From the NCBI GenBank assembly GCA_002500665.1, contig DLRY01000077.1:1-47250 (forward strand): DNA of 47,250 bases, written 5' to 3'. The notes under the pieces are model-generated. The model saw only the letters and a list, made by a program, of their open reading frames with translations. It did not search any database and had not been told where the DNA came from. Shown here one piece after another: positions 16,630 to 25,800 of this stretch; position 1 is the stretch's first letter, and every line of letters starts with the position of its first letter. The translations under genes and the position numbers were made by a program. This DNA comes from Opitutia bacterium UBA7876 (GTDB lineage Bacteria; Verrucomicrobiota; Verrucomicrobiia; Opitutales; Seribacteraceae).

Positions 16630-16659
16630 TTTGACGCCTCGAGTTCGGTCAAATACCTA
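16630..16659 (+). promoter_or_regulatory. rpsA promoter with overlapping inverted repeat
   Basis: TTGACG (16631-16636), a 17-nt spacer and TACCTA (16654-16659) form a candidate sigma-70 promoter. The -10-like box ends 10 nt before the rpsA ATG (16670), so the transcript would begin only a few bases before the start codon. The -35 box lies in a perfect inverted repeat, TTTGAC (16630-16635) and GTCAAA (16648-16653), which fills the spacer and could be a binding site for a repressor or activator. Confidence 0.4.
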
Positions 16660-16669
16660 ACTACGCACT

Positions 16670-18346
16670 ATGAGCGCCGTAATGGAAGAATTGCTCGCAG
16701 AGAGCAAAATCGAATTATTAAAGGAAGGTTCCGTTATTTCCGGAACCATTATGGAAATCCGTCCAACTGAGGTCGTCATTGACTTTGGAGGCAAGGCGGA
16801 GGGGACCATCCCCGCCCATGAATTCATCGACCTCGGGGAGCTTGAGATAGGCTCCGATCTCGAGGTATATCTGGAACGCCTGGAGGATAGGGACGGAAAC
16901 CCTCAACTCTCCTTCGACAAGGCCGAGCAGAAAAAGAACTGGGAAAAGATCGTCAACACCTGCGAGGAAGGCTCCGTAATTACCGGAAGGGTTCGCTCGA
17001 AGGTGAAGGGCGGGCTGGTCGTAAACATTGGAGTGGATGCCTTTTTGCCTTCATCTCAAGTCGATATTCAGGCACCCAAGAACCTAGACCAGTTCGTTGG
17101 TCAGACTTTTGATTTCAAGGTTGTGAAGATTAACCGCGAACGCAAGAACATCGTGGTTTCTCGCAGGGAGCTGATAGAGGAAAGACGCCAGGACAAGAAG
17201 CGAGAGATCCTCTCCAAGATCAAGCCGGGCGAAACGCGTCGCGGCATGGTTAAGAACATTACCGATTACGGGGCCTTCATCGACTTGGATGGCTTGGACG
17301 GTCTGCTACACATTACGGACATGAGCTGGGGTAGGGTTTCCCATCCCAGTGAAATGGTCAAGACGGGTGAGGAAATCACCGTATGCATAATAGATATCGA
17401 TCAGAACAGGGAAAGGGTTTCCCTCGGGTTGAAGCAACTGTCCTCCAATCCCTGGGACGATATCGAGAAAAAGTTCCCCATCAATGCGAAGGTTCGAGGC
17501 AAGGTCGTCAACCTTGTGCCCTACGGTGCCTTTATCGAGCTTGAGGAAGGCGTAGAGGGTCTCGTTCACGTTACCGAAATGTCCTGGACTAAGAGAATCA
17601 CCAAGCCCGGTGAGGTCTTGAGTGTCGGCGATGAGGTCGACGCCGTGGTTTTGGGAATCCAGAAGGAGGACCAGAAAATCTCTCTCGGACTGAGGCAACT
17701 TGACGTCAACCCATGGGACATGGCGACCCACAACTATCCTCCTGGCGCTCGCGTCCGTGGCAAGGTGAGAAACCTTACCTCCTACGGTGCCTTCGTCGAA
17801 CTAGAGGAGGGTATAGACGGTATGGTTCATGTGTCCGATATGAGCTGGACCCGCAAGATCAACCATCCCAGTGAAATGGTGAAGAAGGGCGATGAGGTGG
17901 ATGCCATCGTCGTGGAGGTCGACGTCGAGAACCAGAGAATCTCCCTTGGGATGAAGCAACTCGTTCAAGATCCTTGGCAGGACATCGACCGCCTCTACCG
18001 ATTGGGCGACATAATCAAGGGTAAAGTTGCCCGCGTTGCAGGCTATGGTGCCTTTGTAGAGCTCGATCATGATATCGACGGACTGGTTCACATAAGTCAA
18101 ATTAGCGAGGAACGGGTCGAGAAGATCAAAGACTTCCTCACCGAGGGTGAAGAAGTCTCGGCTCGGGTCATCAAGATCGACAAGGAGGAGCGTCGTATAG
18201 GGCTAAGCATCAAGGCGGCCGATTACGATGAGGACGCCTTGGCCAAGGAGGTTGCGGCCTACGACGAGGTCGGGGAAGATCTCACCACTTCCTTGGGAGA
18301 CCTGCTCGACGAGGCGACCTCAACGGAACCCGAGGATTCCGAATAG
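16670..18346 (+). CDS. rpsA: 30S ribosomal protein S1
   Basis: 558-aa ribosomal protein that helps mRNA bind to the 30S subunit. Six S1 (OB-fold) repeats can be followed, roughly at residues 20-90, 108-176, 193-261, 278-348, 365-433 and 450-520. The later repeats each carry YGAF(V/I)(E/D)L, GLVHV(T/S)(E/D)MSW and (I/V)SLG(L/M)(R/K)QL. A short acidic tail (to 558) follows. Length and repeat number match six-domain S1 proteins. An S1 of this kind matters especially here, because few genes in the window have a Shine-Dalgarno sequence. Convergent with the sigma factor gene. Confidence 0.96.
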   Translation: MSAVMEELLAESKIELLKEGSVISGTIMEIRPTEVVIDFGGKAEGTIPAHEFIDLGELEIGSDLEVYLERLEDRDGNPQLSFDKAEQKKNWEKIVNTCEEGSVITGRVRSKVKGGLVVNIGVDAFLPSSQVDIQAPKNLDQFVGQTFDFKVVKINRERKNIVVSRRELIEERRQDKKREILSKIKPGETRRGMVKNITDYGAFIDLDGLDGLLHITDMSWGRVSHPSEMVKTGEEITVCIIDIDQNRERVSLGLKQLSSNPWDDIEKKFPINAKVRGKVVNLVPYGAFIELEEGVEGLVHVTEMSWTKRITKPGEVLSVGDEVDAVVLGIQKEDQKISLGLRQLDVNPWDMATHNYPPGARVRGKVRNLTSYGAFVELEEGIDGMVHVSDMSWTRKINHPSEMVKKGDEVDAIVVEVDVENQRISLGMKQLVQDPWQDIDRLYRLGDIIKGKVARVAGYGAFVELDHDIDGLVHISQISEERVEKIKDFLTEGEEVSARVIKIDKEERRIGLSIKAADYDEDALAKEVAAYDEVGEDLTTSLGDLLDEATSTEPEDSE

Positions 18347-18412
18347 CTTTCTTGACCCTTCGGGGGCTTGTGTAACTTTCCTCTGACCGTCTCGCTTTAA
18401 TCCAAGGGCGGG

Positions 18413-19324
18413 CTAGGCCAGGTTGGCTTGTTCGAGGATGCCCCTCAGAATCTTGCTTCGCTCGGCAATTCTGGCCTCTTCCTTGATTTCCTCGGCCGAT
18501 CGCTGCCTTTCCATGCTGGCCATGTTTTTACGCAACTGGCGAAGGGCTTGCTCCTGGAGTTGCCGAACGCGTTCCCGGGTGACCCCGATTTTTTCGCCCA
18601 CTTCCTCCAAGGTCAGTGGTTCGAGTCCTTCGAGACCGAATCGGAGGCGGATGATGTCGGCTTCCCTAGGCTCGAGCTGGCTGAGGACTCGGTTGACGTC
18701 ACCTACCAGGCTTTTCGACTGGAGGGTTTCGTAGGGGTTCGATGATTTTTCGTCGGGGACGATTTCCCCAAGGGTGGCTCCGTCTTCGTCGCCAAGAGGA
18801 GAATCAAGGGACGCTGGCTTTCTGCTGACCGATTTAAGAAGAGTGATTCTCGCAACGGGGAGGTTCATCTCCGCGGCAAGCTCATCGTCGGTAGGCTCTC
18901 GACCGAGTTTTTCCGCCAATTGGAGTGAACACCTGCGAATTTGGGTTACCCGGTCCACCATATGCACGGGAAGCCGAATGGTTTTGCTTTGATTGGCCAG
19001 GGCTCTCTTGATCGACTGCTTGATCCACCAAGAAGCGTATGTGCTGAGTTTTCCGCCTTTTGTAGGGTCGAAACGTTCGACCGCTTTCATGAGACCTATA
19101 TTGCCTTCGTTGATCAGGTCGAGGAGAGATAAGCCGATATTTGAGTATTCCTTGGCGATTTTGACCACCAACCGCAGGTTTGCCGTGATCATGGTTTCCC
19201 GTGCTTTCGCATCGCCCTTGCTTATTTTGGCGGCCAACTGGATCTCTTCTTCCACGGTAAGCAAAGGAACCGTGGAAATTTGCCTAAGGTATATGTTCAA
19301 GGACTCCTGTTCGTCGTTTTGCAT
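18413..19324 (-). CDS. RNA polymerase sigma-70 factor, group 1/2 (RpoD/RpoS-like)
   Basis: 303-aa sigma factor with regions 1.2 to 4.2 but without region 1.1. Visible motifs: SLNIYLRQIS (1.2), ANLRLVVKIAKEY then LLDLINEGNIGLMKAVERFDPTKG (2.1-2.2), KLSTYASWWIKQSIKRAL (2.3-2.4, promoter melting and -10 contact), LPVHMVDRV (region 3), and READIIRLRFGL with GVTRERVRQLQEQALRQLR (4.2, -35 contact). A charged helical tail of about 35 residues (MERQRSAEEIKEEARIAERSKI...) extends past region 4.2. Short length and missing 1.1 suggest either a compact principal factor or a stationary-phase type paralogue; the sequence does not decide which. Confidence 0.92.
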   Translation of the reverse strand: MQNDEQESLNIYLRQISTVPLLTVEEEIQLAAKISKGDAKARETMITANLRLVVKIAKEYSNIGLSLLDLINEGNIGLMKAVERFDPTKGGKLSTYASWWIKQSIKRALANQSKTIRLPVHMVDRVTQIRRCSLQLAEKLGREPTDDELAAEMNLPVARITLLKSVSRKPASLDSPLGDEDGATLGEIVPDEKSSNPYETLQSKSLVGDVNRVLSQLEPREADIIRLRFGLEGLEPLTLEEVGEKIGVTRERVRQLQEQALRQLRKNMASMERQRSAEEIKEEARIAERSKILRGILEQANLA

Positions 19325-19359
19325 CTTTTGGACAAGAAGGTCTAAGTTAATAGACTCCC

Positions 19360-20847
19360 TTACTCGCTGATTCGTTCAGCCAAGGCCAGGGCCTTGAGCA
19401 TTCCCTTGGCTTTATTCACAGTCTCCTCGAACTCGTTTGCGGGAATTGAATCCGCCACGATGCCGGCGCCGGCTTGAAGATGTAGGGTTTCACCGGCGAT
19501 CATGGCGGTGCGGATGGCAATGCAGGAATCGTGGTTGCCTTCAAATCCGAAATAGCCAAGGGCTCCGGCGTAGGCGTTTCTTTGAACTTTCTCGAATTCC
19601 GAAATGATCTGCATGGCCCTCACCTTCGGCGCTCCACTTACTGTTCCGGCGGGGAAAGTTGACCTCATCAGATCGAAACCGTTGCAATCGGAGCGGATAG
19701 TACCGATGACTTGTGATACGATGTGCATGACGTGAGAATACCTTTCGATATTCATGTATTCCGCCGCCTCCACGGTTCCGGACTTGCAGACCCGGCCGAT
19801 ATCGTTGCGGGCCAGATCAACGAGCATGAGGTGTTCGGCCTTTTCCTTTTCGTCCGAAAGTAGGTCTTTCTCAAGCAAGCCGTCTTCCTTCTCGTCCCTC
19901 CCTCGCGGACGGGTTCCGGCTATCGGCCTGATGAGCACGTCTTCTCCGGTCAGGCGAACGTGAACTTCCGGAGAGGCTCCCACGATGGCGAAATCGCTTT
20001 CCTCCATGAGGAACATATATGGCGAAGGATTGATCGCCCTGATCGCTCGGTAGAGGTTGAGTGGAGGACATGCGAAAGGGACGGAGAAACGTTGGGAAAG
20101 AACTGTCTGGATTATGTCGCCAGCACGAATGTATTCCTTCGTCCTTTCAACCATCTGCTCGAATTCCTCCTTGCTGAAGTTGCCTTGGGGAACTTCTATA
20201 TTAATGATTTCCTCGAGATTAGCGGCCTTAAGTTCCGTTGGCGCGTACAAAAGCTCCACGGTTTCACTGATCCTCGAGCATGCAGCCTGATAGGCCTCCT
20301 CGGGTTTTTCTCCTATGTAGGCATTGGCGCAGAGGGTCAGCGTCTGGCAGGCGTGATCGAAGATCAATACGAGGTCGGCAATCATGAAGAACAAAATCGG
20401 AAGTTCAATTTGATCTTCGTCGGGCAATCCCACGCTCGGCTCTATGCGGTTTGCATACTCGTAGGAAAGGTAGCCTACTGCCCCGCCGGAGAAACGGGTG
20501 TCGGTTGCGGCTCCCAAATATCTGATTCCTTCAAGTTCCTGTTCTACAATGCTTAGGGGGTCATCGGGGGTGGGGATGGTTTGTGGTTCTCGGCCCGTTT
20601 CGCGGATGATGGTTTCCTTTTGTCCGCAAGTGATCGTCTTGCGGGGATCAAAGCCAACGAAGGAAAACCTGCTTACCTGCTCCCCGCCGACCACGGACTC
20701 GAATAGAAAGGCCGGCTTTTTGGCATATAACTTGGCATAAGCCGAAAGCGGGGTCTCCGTGTCCGAAGTAAATTCAGCCCGGACCGCGATTACGTCGTGC
20801 TCGGAGGAGTTAGCAATGAATTCATCAAGGCTCGGCTTAAATTGCAT
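19360..20847 (-). CDS. trpE: Anthranilate synthase component I
   Basis: Converts chorismate and ammonia, supplied by TrpG, to anthranilate, the first step of tryptophan synthesis. Chorismate-binding motifs: PIAGTRPRGRDEKED, LMLVDLARNDIGRV, FPAGTVSGAPKVRAM and AGAGIVADSIPANEFEET. The frame runs upstream to a TTG at 20889, but I choose ATG 20845-20847 (MQFKPSLDEF), giving 495 aa and a normal N-terminus. PabB is less likely because the N-terminal feedback-type region and spacing fit TrpE. A TATCAT hexamer (20855-20860) lies 7 nt before this ATG. It runs divergently from glgC. Confidence 0.92.
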   Translation of the reverse strand: MQFKPSLDEFIANSSEHDVIAVRAEFTSDTETPLSAYAKLYAKKPAFLFESVVGGEQVSRFSFVGFDPRKTITCGQKETIIRETGREPQTIPTPDDPLSIVEQELEGIRYLGAATDTRFSGGAVGYLSYEYANRIEPSVGLPDEDQIELPILFFMIADLVLIFDHACQTLTLCANAYIGEKPEEAYQAACSRISETVELLYAPTELKAANLEEIINIEVPQGNFSKEEFEQMVERTKEYIRAGDIIQTVLSQRFSVPFACPPLNLYRAIRAINPSPYMFLMEESDFAIVGASPEVHVRLTGEDVLIRPIAGTRPRGRDEKEDGLLEKDLLSDEKEKAEHLMLVDLARNDIGRVCKSGTVEAAEYMNIERYSHVMHIVSQVIGTIRSDCNGFDLMRSTFPAGTVSGAPKVRAMQIISEFEKVQRNAYAGALGYFGFEGNHDSCIAIRTAMIAGETLHLQAGAGIVADSIPANEFEETVNKAKGMLKALALAERISE

Positions 20848-20854
20848 GCAGGGA

Positions 20855-20860
20855 ATGATA
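20855..20860 (-). promoter_or_regulatory. -10-like hexamer just upstream of trpE
   Basis: On the minus strand TATCAT ends 7 nt before the chosen trpE ATG, so a transcript from it would start at or next to the start codon. No convincing -35 box is seen 17 nt further upstream, which lowers confidence. Confidence 0.3.
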
Positions 20861-21021
20861 GGGTTGAGGTAAGCGTAAACTTGTTGCAATTATCTGATCG
20901 AAAATATGATAAATCCGCATAGCCCTAAATTTTCTGTTTGCGCGAAGCGAGCTTTCAATTTCCACATCAATTAGGTAAAACTAATAAATCACCGTCCCGA
21001 GCAAGAATAATCGAGAAAAAA

Positions 21022-22308
21022 ATGAAAAGAACCGTACATTGCGTAATCATGGGAGGTGGTCGGGGAACGCGCCTGTATCCGTTGACCAAATTACGGTGCA
21101 AGCCAGCCGTTCCGCTGGCGGGCAAATATCGGTTGGTGGACATCCCCATAAGCAACTGCATCAATTCCGGGTATAACCGTATTTATCTGCTCAGCCAGTT
21201 CAACACGGCGTCTTTGCACAGACACGTTCAGGATGCCTATCGTTTCGATCGTTTCGGGAAGGGCTTTGTGGAGATTCTTTCCGCCGAGCAGACCGAATTC
21301 GGCGACGACTGGTATCAGGGGACGGCGGATGCCGTCAGGAGAAACCTGATTCACTTTCATGCCGAGCCGAACGATGTTTTCGTGATTCTTTCGGGCGACC
21401 AGCTTTACCGCATGAATTTTTCCGAGATGGTGGAAGAGCACCTGTCTCGTGGGGCCGACGTAACCGTTGCGGCCAAGCCCGTACCCGTCTTCGAGGCTTC
21501 CGGTCTTGGTTTGCTGAGAATGGGCGAGAAGGCCAAGATCGTTGACTTCGTGGAAAAACCGACTGATCCGGAAGTGATCGCTAGACTTGTTCCGCCCGAG
21601 TTGAAGTCGAACGACGGTTCCGGCGACCAATGCCTTGCCTCCATGGGCATCTACGTCTTTAACGCCGAGGCCATGTTCGAGGCCCTGAAGGGCGATGCGG
21701 CGGATTTCGGCAAGGAAATCATTCCTTCCCTGGTAGGGGACAAGGATATTCGCTCCCATGTCTTCGAGGGCTACTGGGAGGATATCGGTACCGTTCGGGC
21801 GTTCTTCGAGGCAAATCTTCAACTGACCGACGAAGTTCCCTCTTTCGACTTCTATGATGAGGAATATCCGATTTATAACTATCCCGACATCCTGCCCACG
21901 GCTAAGCTGAACCAGTGTGAGGTAAGCCATACTGCTATTGCGAGCGGTTGTATGGTGGGAAGATCGTCTTTCCGAAGATGTATGCTTGGGGTCCGTTCCG
22001 TCGTAGGCAATGAGTGTCGGTTTTCCAACGTAGTGATGATGGGCGCCGATTACTTCTACAGCCAAGAGAATCCTTCGGACGACACGGATGGCGAAAAATA
22101 CGTAAGCGTTGGTGTGGGCGACCGTTCGGTCATTGAAGACTCCATCATCGACAAAAATGCAAAAATCGGCGCCGACGTCTCTTTGTCTCCTGCGGGAATC
22201 GAGGATGGTTGGTCGGATGAAAAACTGGGGATCTACGTCCGCGACGGTATCTTGGTCGTGGTTAAGAATTCCGTTGTGCCTGCCGGAACGAAAATAGGAT
22301 CGGTATAG
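21022..22308 (+). CDS. glgC: Glucose-1-phosphate adenylyltransferase
   Basis: Makes ADP-glucose from ATP and glucose-1-phosphate for glycogen synthesis. The nucleotidyltransferase signature GGGRGTRLYPLTKLRCKPAVP is at residues about 10-30, followed by GKYRLVDIPISNC, the YQGTADAVR substrate loop, LSGDQLYRMN and GYWEDIGTV. The C-terminal left-handed beta-helix (about 310-428) carries the allosteric region. The frame is open back to 20938, but that extension lacks family similarity; I use ATG 21022 (MKRTVHCVIMGGG), giving 428 aa. The leader is A-rich and has no Shine-Dalgarno sequence. Other glg genes are not nearby. Confidence 0.94.
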   Translation: MKRTVHCVIMGGGRGTRLYPLTKLRCKPAVPLAGKYRLVDIPISNCINSGYNRIYLLSQFNTASLHRHVQDAYRFDRFGKGFVEILSAEQTEFGDDWYQGTADAVRRNLIHFHAEPNDVFVILSGDQLYRMNFSEMVEEHLSRGADVTVAAKPVPVFEASGLGLLRMGEKAKIVDFVEKPTDPEVIARLVPPELKSNDGSGDQCLASMGIYVFNAEAMFEALKGDAADFGKEIIPSLVGDKDIRSHVFEGYWEDIGTVRAFFEANLQLTDEVPSFDFYDEEYPIYNYPDILPTAKLNQCEVSHTAIASGCMVGRSSFRRCMLGVRSVVGNECRFSNVVMMGADYFYSQENPSDDTDGEKYVSVGVGDRSVIEDSIIDKNAKIGADVSLSPAGIEDGWSDEKLGIYVRDGILVVVKNSVVPAGTKIGSV

Positions 22309-22321
22309 AAACCTTTTTTTC

Positions 22322-22349
22322 TTGAGCAATATCATTGATCAAGATAATC
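22322..22349 (+). promoter_or_regulatory. Candidate gcvH promoter
   Basis: TTGAGC (22322-22327) and ATAATC (22344-22349) are spaced by 16 nt; GATAAT shifted by one base is an alternative -10. The -10 ends 7 nt before the gcvH ATG at 22357, again predicting a leaderless message. The CTTGA/TCAAG ends of this stretch are inverted and could also form a weak hairpin after glgC. Confidence 0.4.
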
Positions 22350-22356
22350 GACCCAG

Positions 22357-22740
22357 ATGAGTGAAATACCCGAAAGCCTTCTTTACACCAGCGAGCACGA
22401 GTGGATAAGGGAAGAAGATGATGGGGTTCTGACCGTCGGAGTAACCGATCATGCCCAAGAGAGCTTGGGGGACGTCACCTTCGTGGAATTGCCCGACATC
22501 GGGCAATGCTTCGAAAGGAATGCCGTTTTCGGAGTCGTTGAGTCCGTAAAGGCTGCATCCGACCTGTTCATGCCCGTCAGTGGAGAAATCGTTGCGACGA
22601 ACCAGGGACTTAATGATTCTCCCGAGAAAGTGAACGACGATCCTTATCAGGAAGGCTGGATGATCAAGATCAAGGCCAGAGAGGATTCCGTTGAGAAGAG
22701 CCTGCTGGATGCTACGGGCTATGCCGCAGAAATTTCCTAG
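22357..22740 (+). CDS. gcvH: Glycine cleavage system H protein
   Basis: 127-aa lipoyl carrier that shuttles the methylamine group between the P and T proteins of glycine cleavage. The start SLLYTSEHEW and the lipoylation block VFGVVESVKAASDLFMPVSG (Lys near residue 65) are diagnostic, as is the DPYQEGWMIKI region near 105. The gcvT and gcvP genes are not in the window. It stands between glgC and the giant surface protein gene and seems to be its own transcription unit. Confidence 0.95.
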   Translation: MSEIPESLLYTSEHEWIREEDDGVLTVGVTDHAQESLGDVTFVELPDIGQCFERNAVFGVVESVKAASDLFMPVSGEIVATNQGLNDSPEKVNDDPYQEGWMIKIKAREDSVEKSLLDATGYAAEIS

Positions 22741-22802
22741 ATATTTTTCTCCATAAAAATCGCTTGCGGGCAGGTGGTTGGCGGAGGTAGAATGTCGATG
22801 CC

Positions 22803-25800
22803 TTGGAAAGATTTTTTCAGTCGCCCGGCATTATCTCCCCTTTGGGGAATTTTGCATTGGCAGCACGTGTTTTCGTCGTGCTGTCCTCGATGTGCGCTGC
22901 CTTGTCTCTTTCCCTGTCGGGTGACGTCAAGGCCACCATCCTGATCGTCTCTCTAGAGGGGGAGGTCTCTTCCCTCCATCTGGAGGATGATTTCAAGGTC
23001 GAGCTCGATTCCTCGGCCCTTGGCAGAAAAATTGACGATCAATCCATTCTGGAGACCGGGAAAGACGGGTCGATCGGGCTTCTTTTCTCCAACGGGACCC
23101 TCGTAGCCGTCAAGCCGAGCACGAAGTTTTACGTGAGGGAGTATTCCCAGCGGATTTTCTCTCCCGAGGGCGTTCTCAAGCCTTCCGAACTGGAGGAGGA
23201 ACCAAGTCGGTCCAAGTTTCTCGCGCATCTGGATTTCGGGGAGCTTGTGGTGAAGGTTCCCAAGCTTAAAAAAGGCTCGAGCATGATCCTCAGCAGTCCC
23301 TTGGGAACGGCGGGTATCCGGGGGACGATGTTTCAATTGATGGCGGTTCGCAACCCCATCACCGGCGACATCACCGGCGGACTCAATTTGATCTCGGGCG
23401 ACGTAACCTTCACCGATCTGGAGGGTAGGGAGGAGAAACTGGTTTCCGGGCAATCTCTTCATGCCGCGACTTCTCAACTAGGCTTCAAGAGGGCCATACA
23501 AGCCAGCACGCTTCTTGATCTCAAGTCGATCTACGGTCCGACCCTGCTTGGCGACGTCGTTCCTCCGACCGTTGAACAGCTCTTTCCAGGAGCATCAACG
23601 GTCTCGGGCGAAGATGAGGACTTAAGCGATCGTATTTCGATGTTTCCCAGTCCCGTACTGTTCACGGACTCAGCGGGAGGATGGGAAGTCGTGCATAAGG
23701 TAGCGAGCGAAATTTTCTTCGATATCGAAACCTTGGAAGTGCAAGCTGGCTCCTACGATTTCGAAAGTATGCAGTATGCGGTTTCCGTTTCTTCGCCCGT
23801 TCCGCCCGTTCAATCCCTCGGATCGCTTAAACCTTTGTCCAGCGGAGGGTTTTCGATACCGAATCCCATTGACGTACTGTACCTAAATCCACCTGTCATC
23901 GAGATCCATCCGGGTGCGGACAGGCTTTCCCAGCAAGATCTTCTCATCGAATACCTCGTCCAAAGGAAAAATCCAAGTTACCCGGTCTCCGATCACGGTC
24001 CGTTCAAGATCACGTCCATCTCGTCCGGTAAATATCCCTCATATTCGTCCAAGGCTTTCGACGGAACGGACTTAACCGCCGGCGTCCAGGTCTACAATGC
24101 GAACGCCGTCGATTATTCCCAGTTGGGCCAAGAAACGAAACTTACGCTATACGTTGATGATCTGGCTGTTCGAAAACTGCCATATCCGAGCGGTAAACCC
24201 GTTTCCACAACAATTGCCCCGACGGTTCGAATTGTTGACAACCAGAAGCCAATCGTTGCCTTTGTCGATGGAGAAACCCAGGCTTCGCCATATCTTGTAA
24301 CGGGTATCCGGGGCGGGGTATTCGTGGATCCCGGAATAAGCGTTCTGGATAATTACTACAGTGAAAGTGAAATCATGGCCCACATGGGCTACTCGACCAG
24401 TTTGACTGAAAGCGCCTTTGGGTCCGTCGATATGGGTGTGGCGGGTGTTTACTCCCTGACTTACCAGTTGATATCCGACCCCTCCGGAAATATCGCCGAT
24501 TCCAAGACGCGATGGGTGCAGATTTTGGACAGCGAGGCTCCCTCGATCACCCTTTACGGATCCGATCCCATATACGTTGATCTGAACTCGAGTAACGTCT
24601 TCAAGGATCCGGGTGCGTTCGCGAATGACAACCTGGATGGGGTGATCGAGTGGGAGAGCGGAAGATTCGAGGTCGTGGTGGAGGTTCTTACCGACTCGGG
24701 AACCCAATTATACAACCAATTGAACACGACCTTCGAGGAGGTTCTTGCCCTTGCCAAGACCCAGAGCAGCGTCAACGCAACCTTCAGGTTCAAATACGTA
24801 GTCAAAGACAAGGCGGGGAACCAGTCGGAAGCCTCTCGCCAAGTCGTCCTGCTGAATTCTCCCTTTGCTACGCCGACCATCATCATGCATGGAAGCAACC
24901 CGCACTACCACGAGGTCAATACGGCGTTTGTCGATCCGGGCATCACGGCTTACAAGGATATGGGGTCGGGTGTAGCTCCCATCAACTTGAATGACAAGGT
25001 TAGCGCGGTTGCCTATTCCGGTACAACCATCTCGGTGATCGATTCCACTGTGGTCAATTACGACAAGCTCAATGGCAAATACGTCGACGCCAGTGGGAAC
25101 GAGGACATTTCAAAGCGTGTTTTCATACGCTACACAGTGGTCGACCAGTTTGGGAACGACGCGACCTTGGATAGGGAAGTCAGGATCGTCGATACGACGC
25201 CTCCCGTGGTAACCTTGAACGATAGCGGAGGAGCCAATTTCCTCAATATCCAGACGGGAACACCTTTCGTTGATCCCGGTGCGGTCGCATCCGATAACTA
25301 CGATTCCAGTCCCGTGGTGACGAAGTCGATCCAAACGATACCCGGAGGTCAAGTCCTGACCGATCCCTCGGGTAGCGAAATCTTCCAGTCCTTGGCCGAC
25401 AGGGGGTTCTGGGAGGTCGGTAGTTACAAGATCGTGTACGAGTCGGTAGATGCCAATGGAAACAAGGGGACGGCAGAGAGAAGCTTAGTGATTCAGGACA
25501 CCCTCGCCCCCGATATGGCGGTAATCAGTCATGCCTTTATGGCAAATCCTGCCATTGCCCTCAATGCACATCATGACTCGAGCAAGGCCATGATCAGCGC
25601 AGTGGCTCCTCTCCCGGCAAATATTTCCACCGCTCTAGGACAGGTTGCTGGGTACGACTACGGTCTGAACTCCTTCAATAGGACTACTCCCTACGTCAGT
25701 GAGTTCGGAAGCTCGAGCGACTTGTATTTCAAGTACACTCAGCTCGATCTCTTCGATAATTCCGGAACGGGCATGACGACGGTAGAATTTCAGGATGCCT

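Noticed and set aside
21091..22335. 414-codon open frame antisense to glgC
   Set aside because: It lies wholly opposite a well-conserved gene, has no recognisable domain, and is what GC-rich codon use on the other strand produces.
22308..22345. Intrinsic terminator after glgC from the CTTGA/TCAAG inverted ends
   Set aside because: The T-run precedes the dyad and does not follow it, and the sequence fits a gcvH promoter better.
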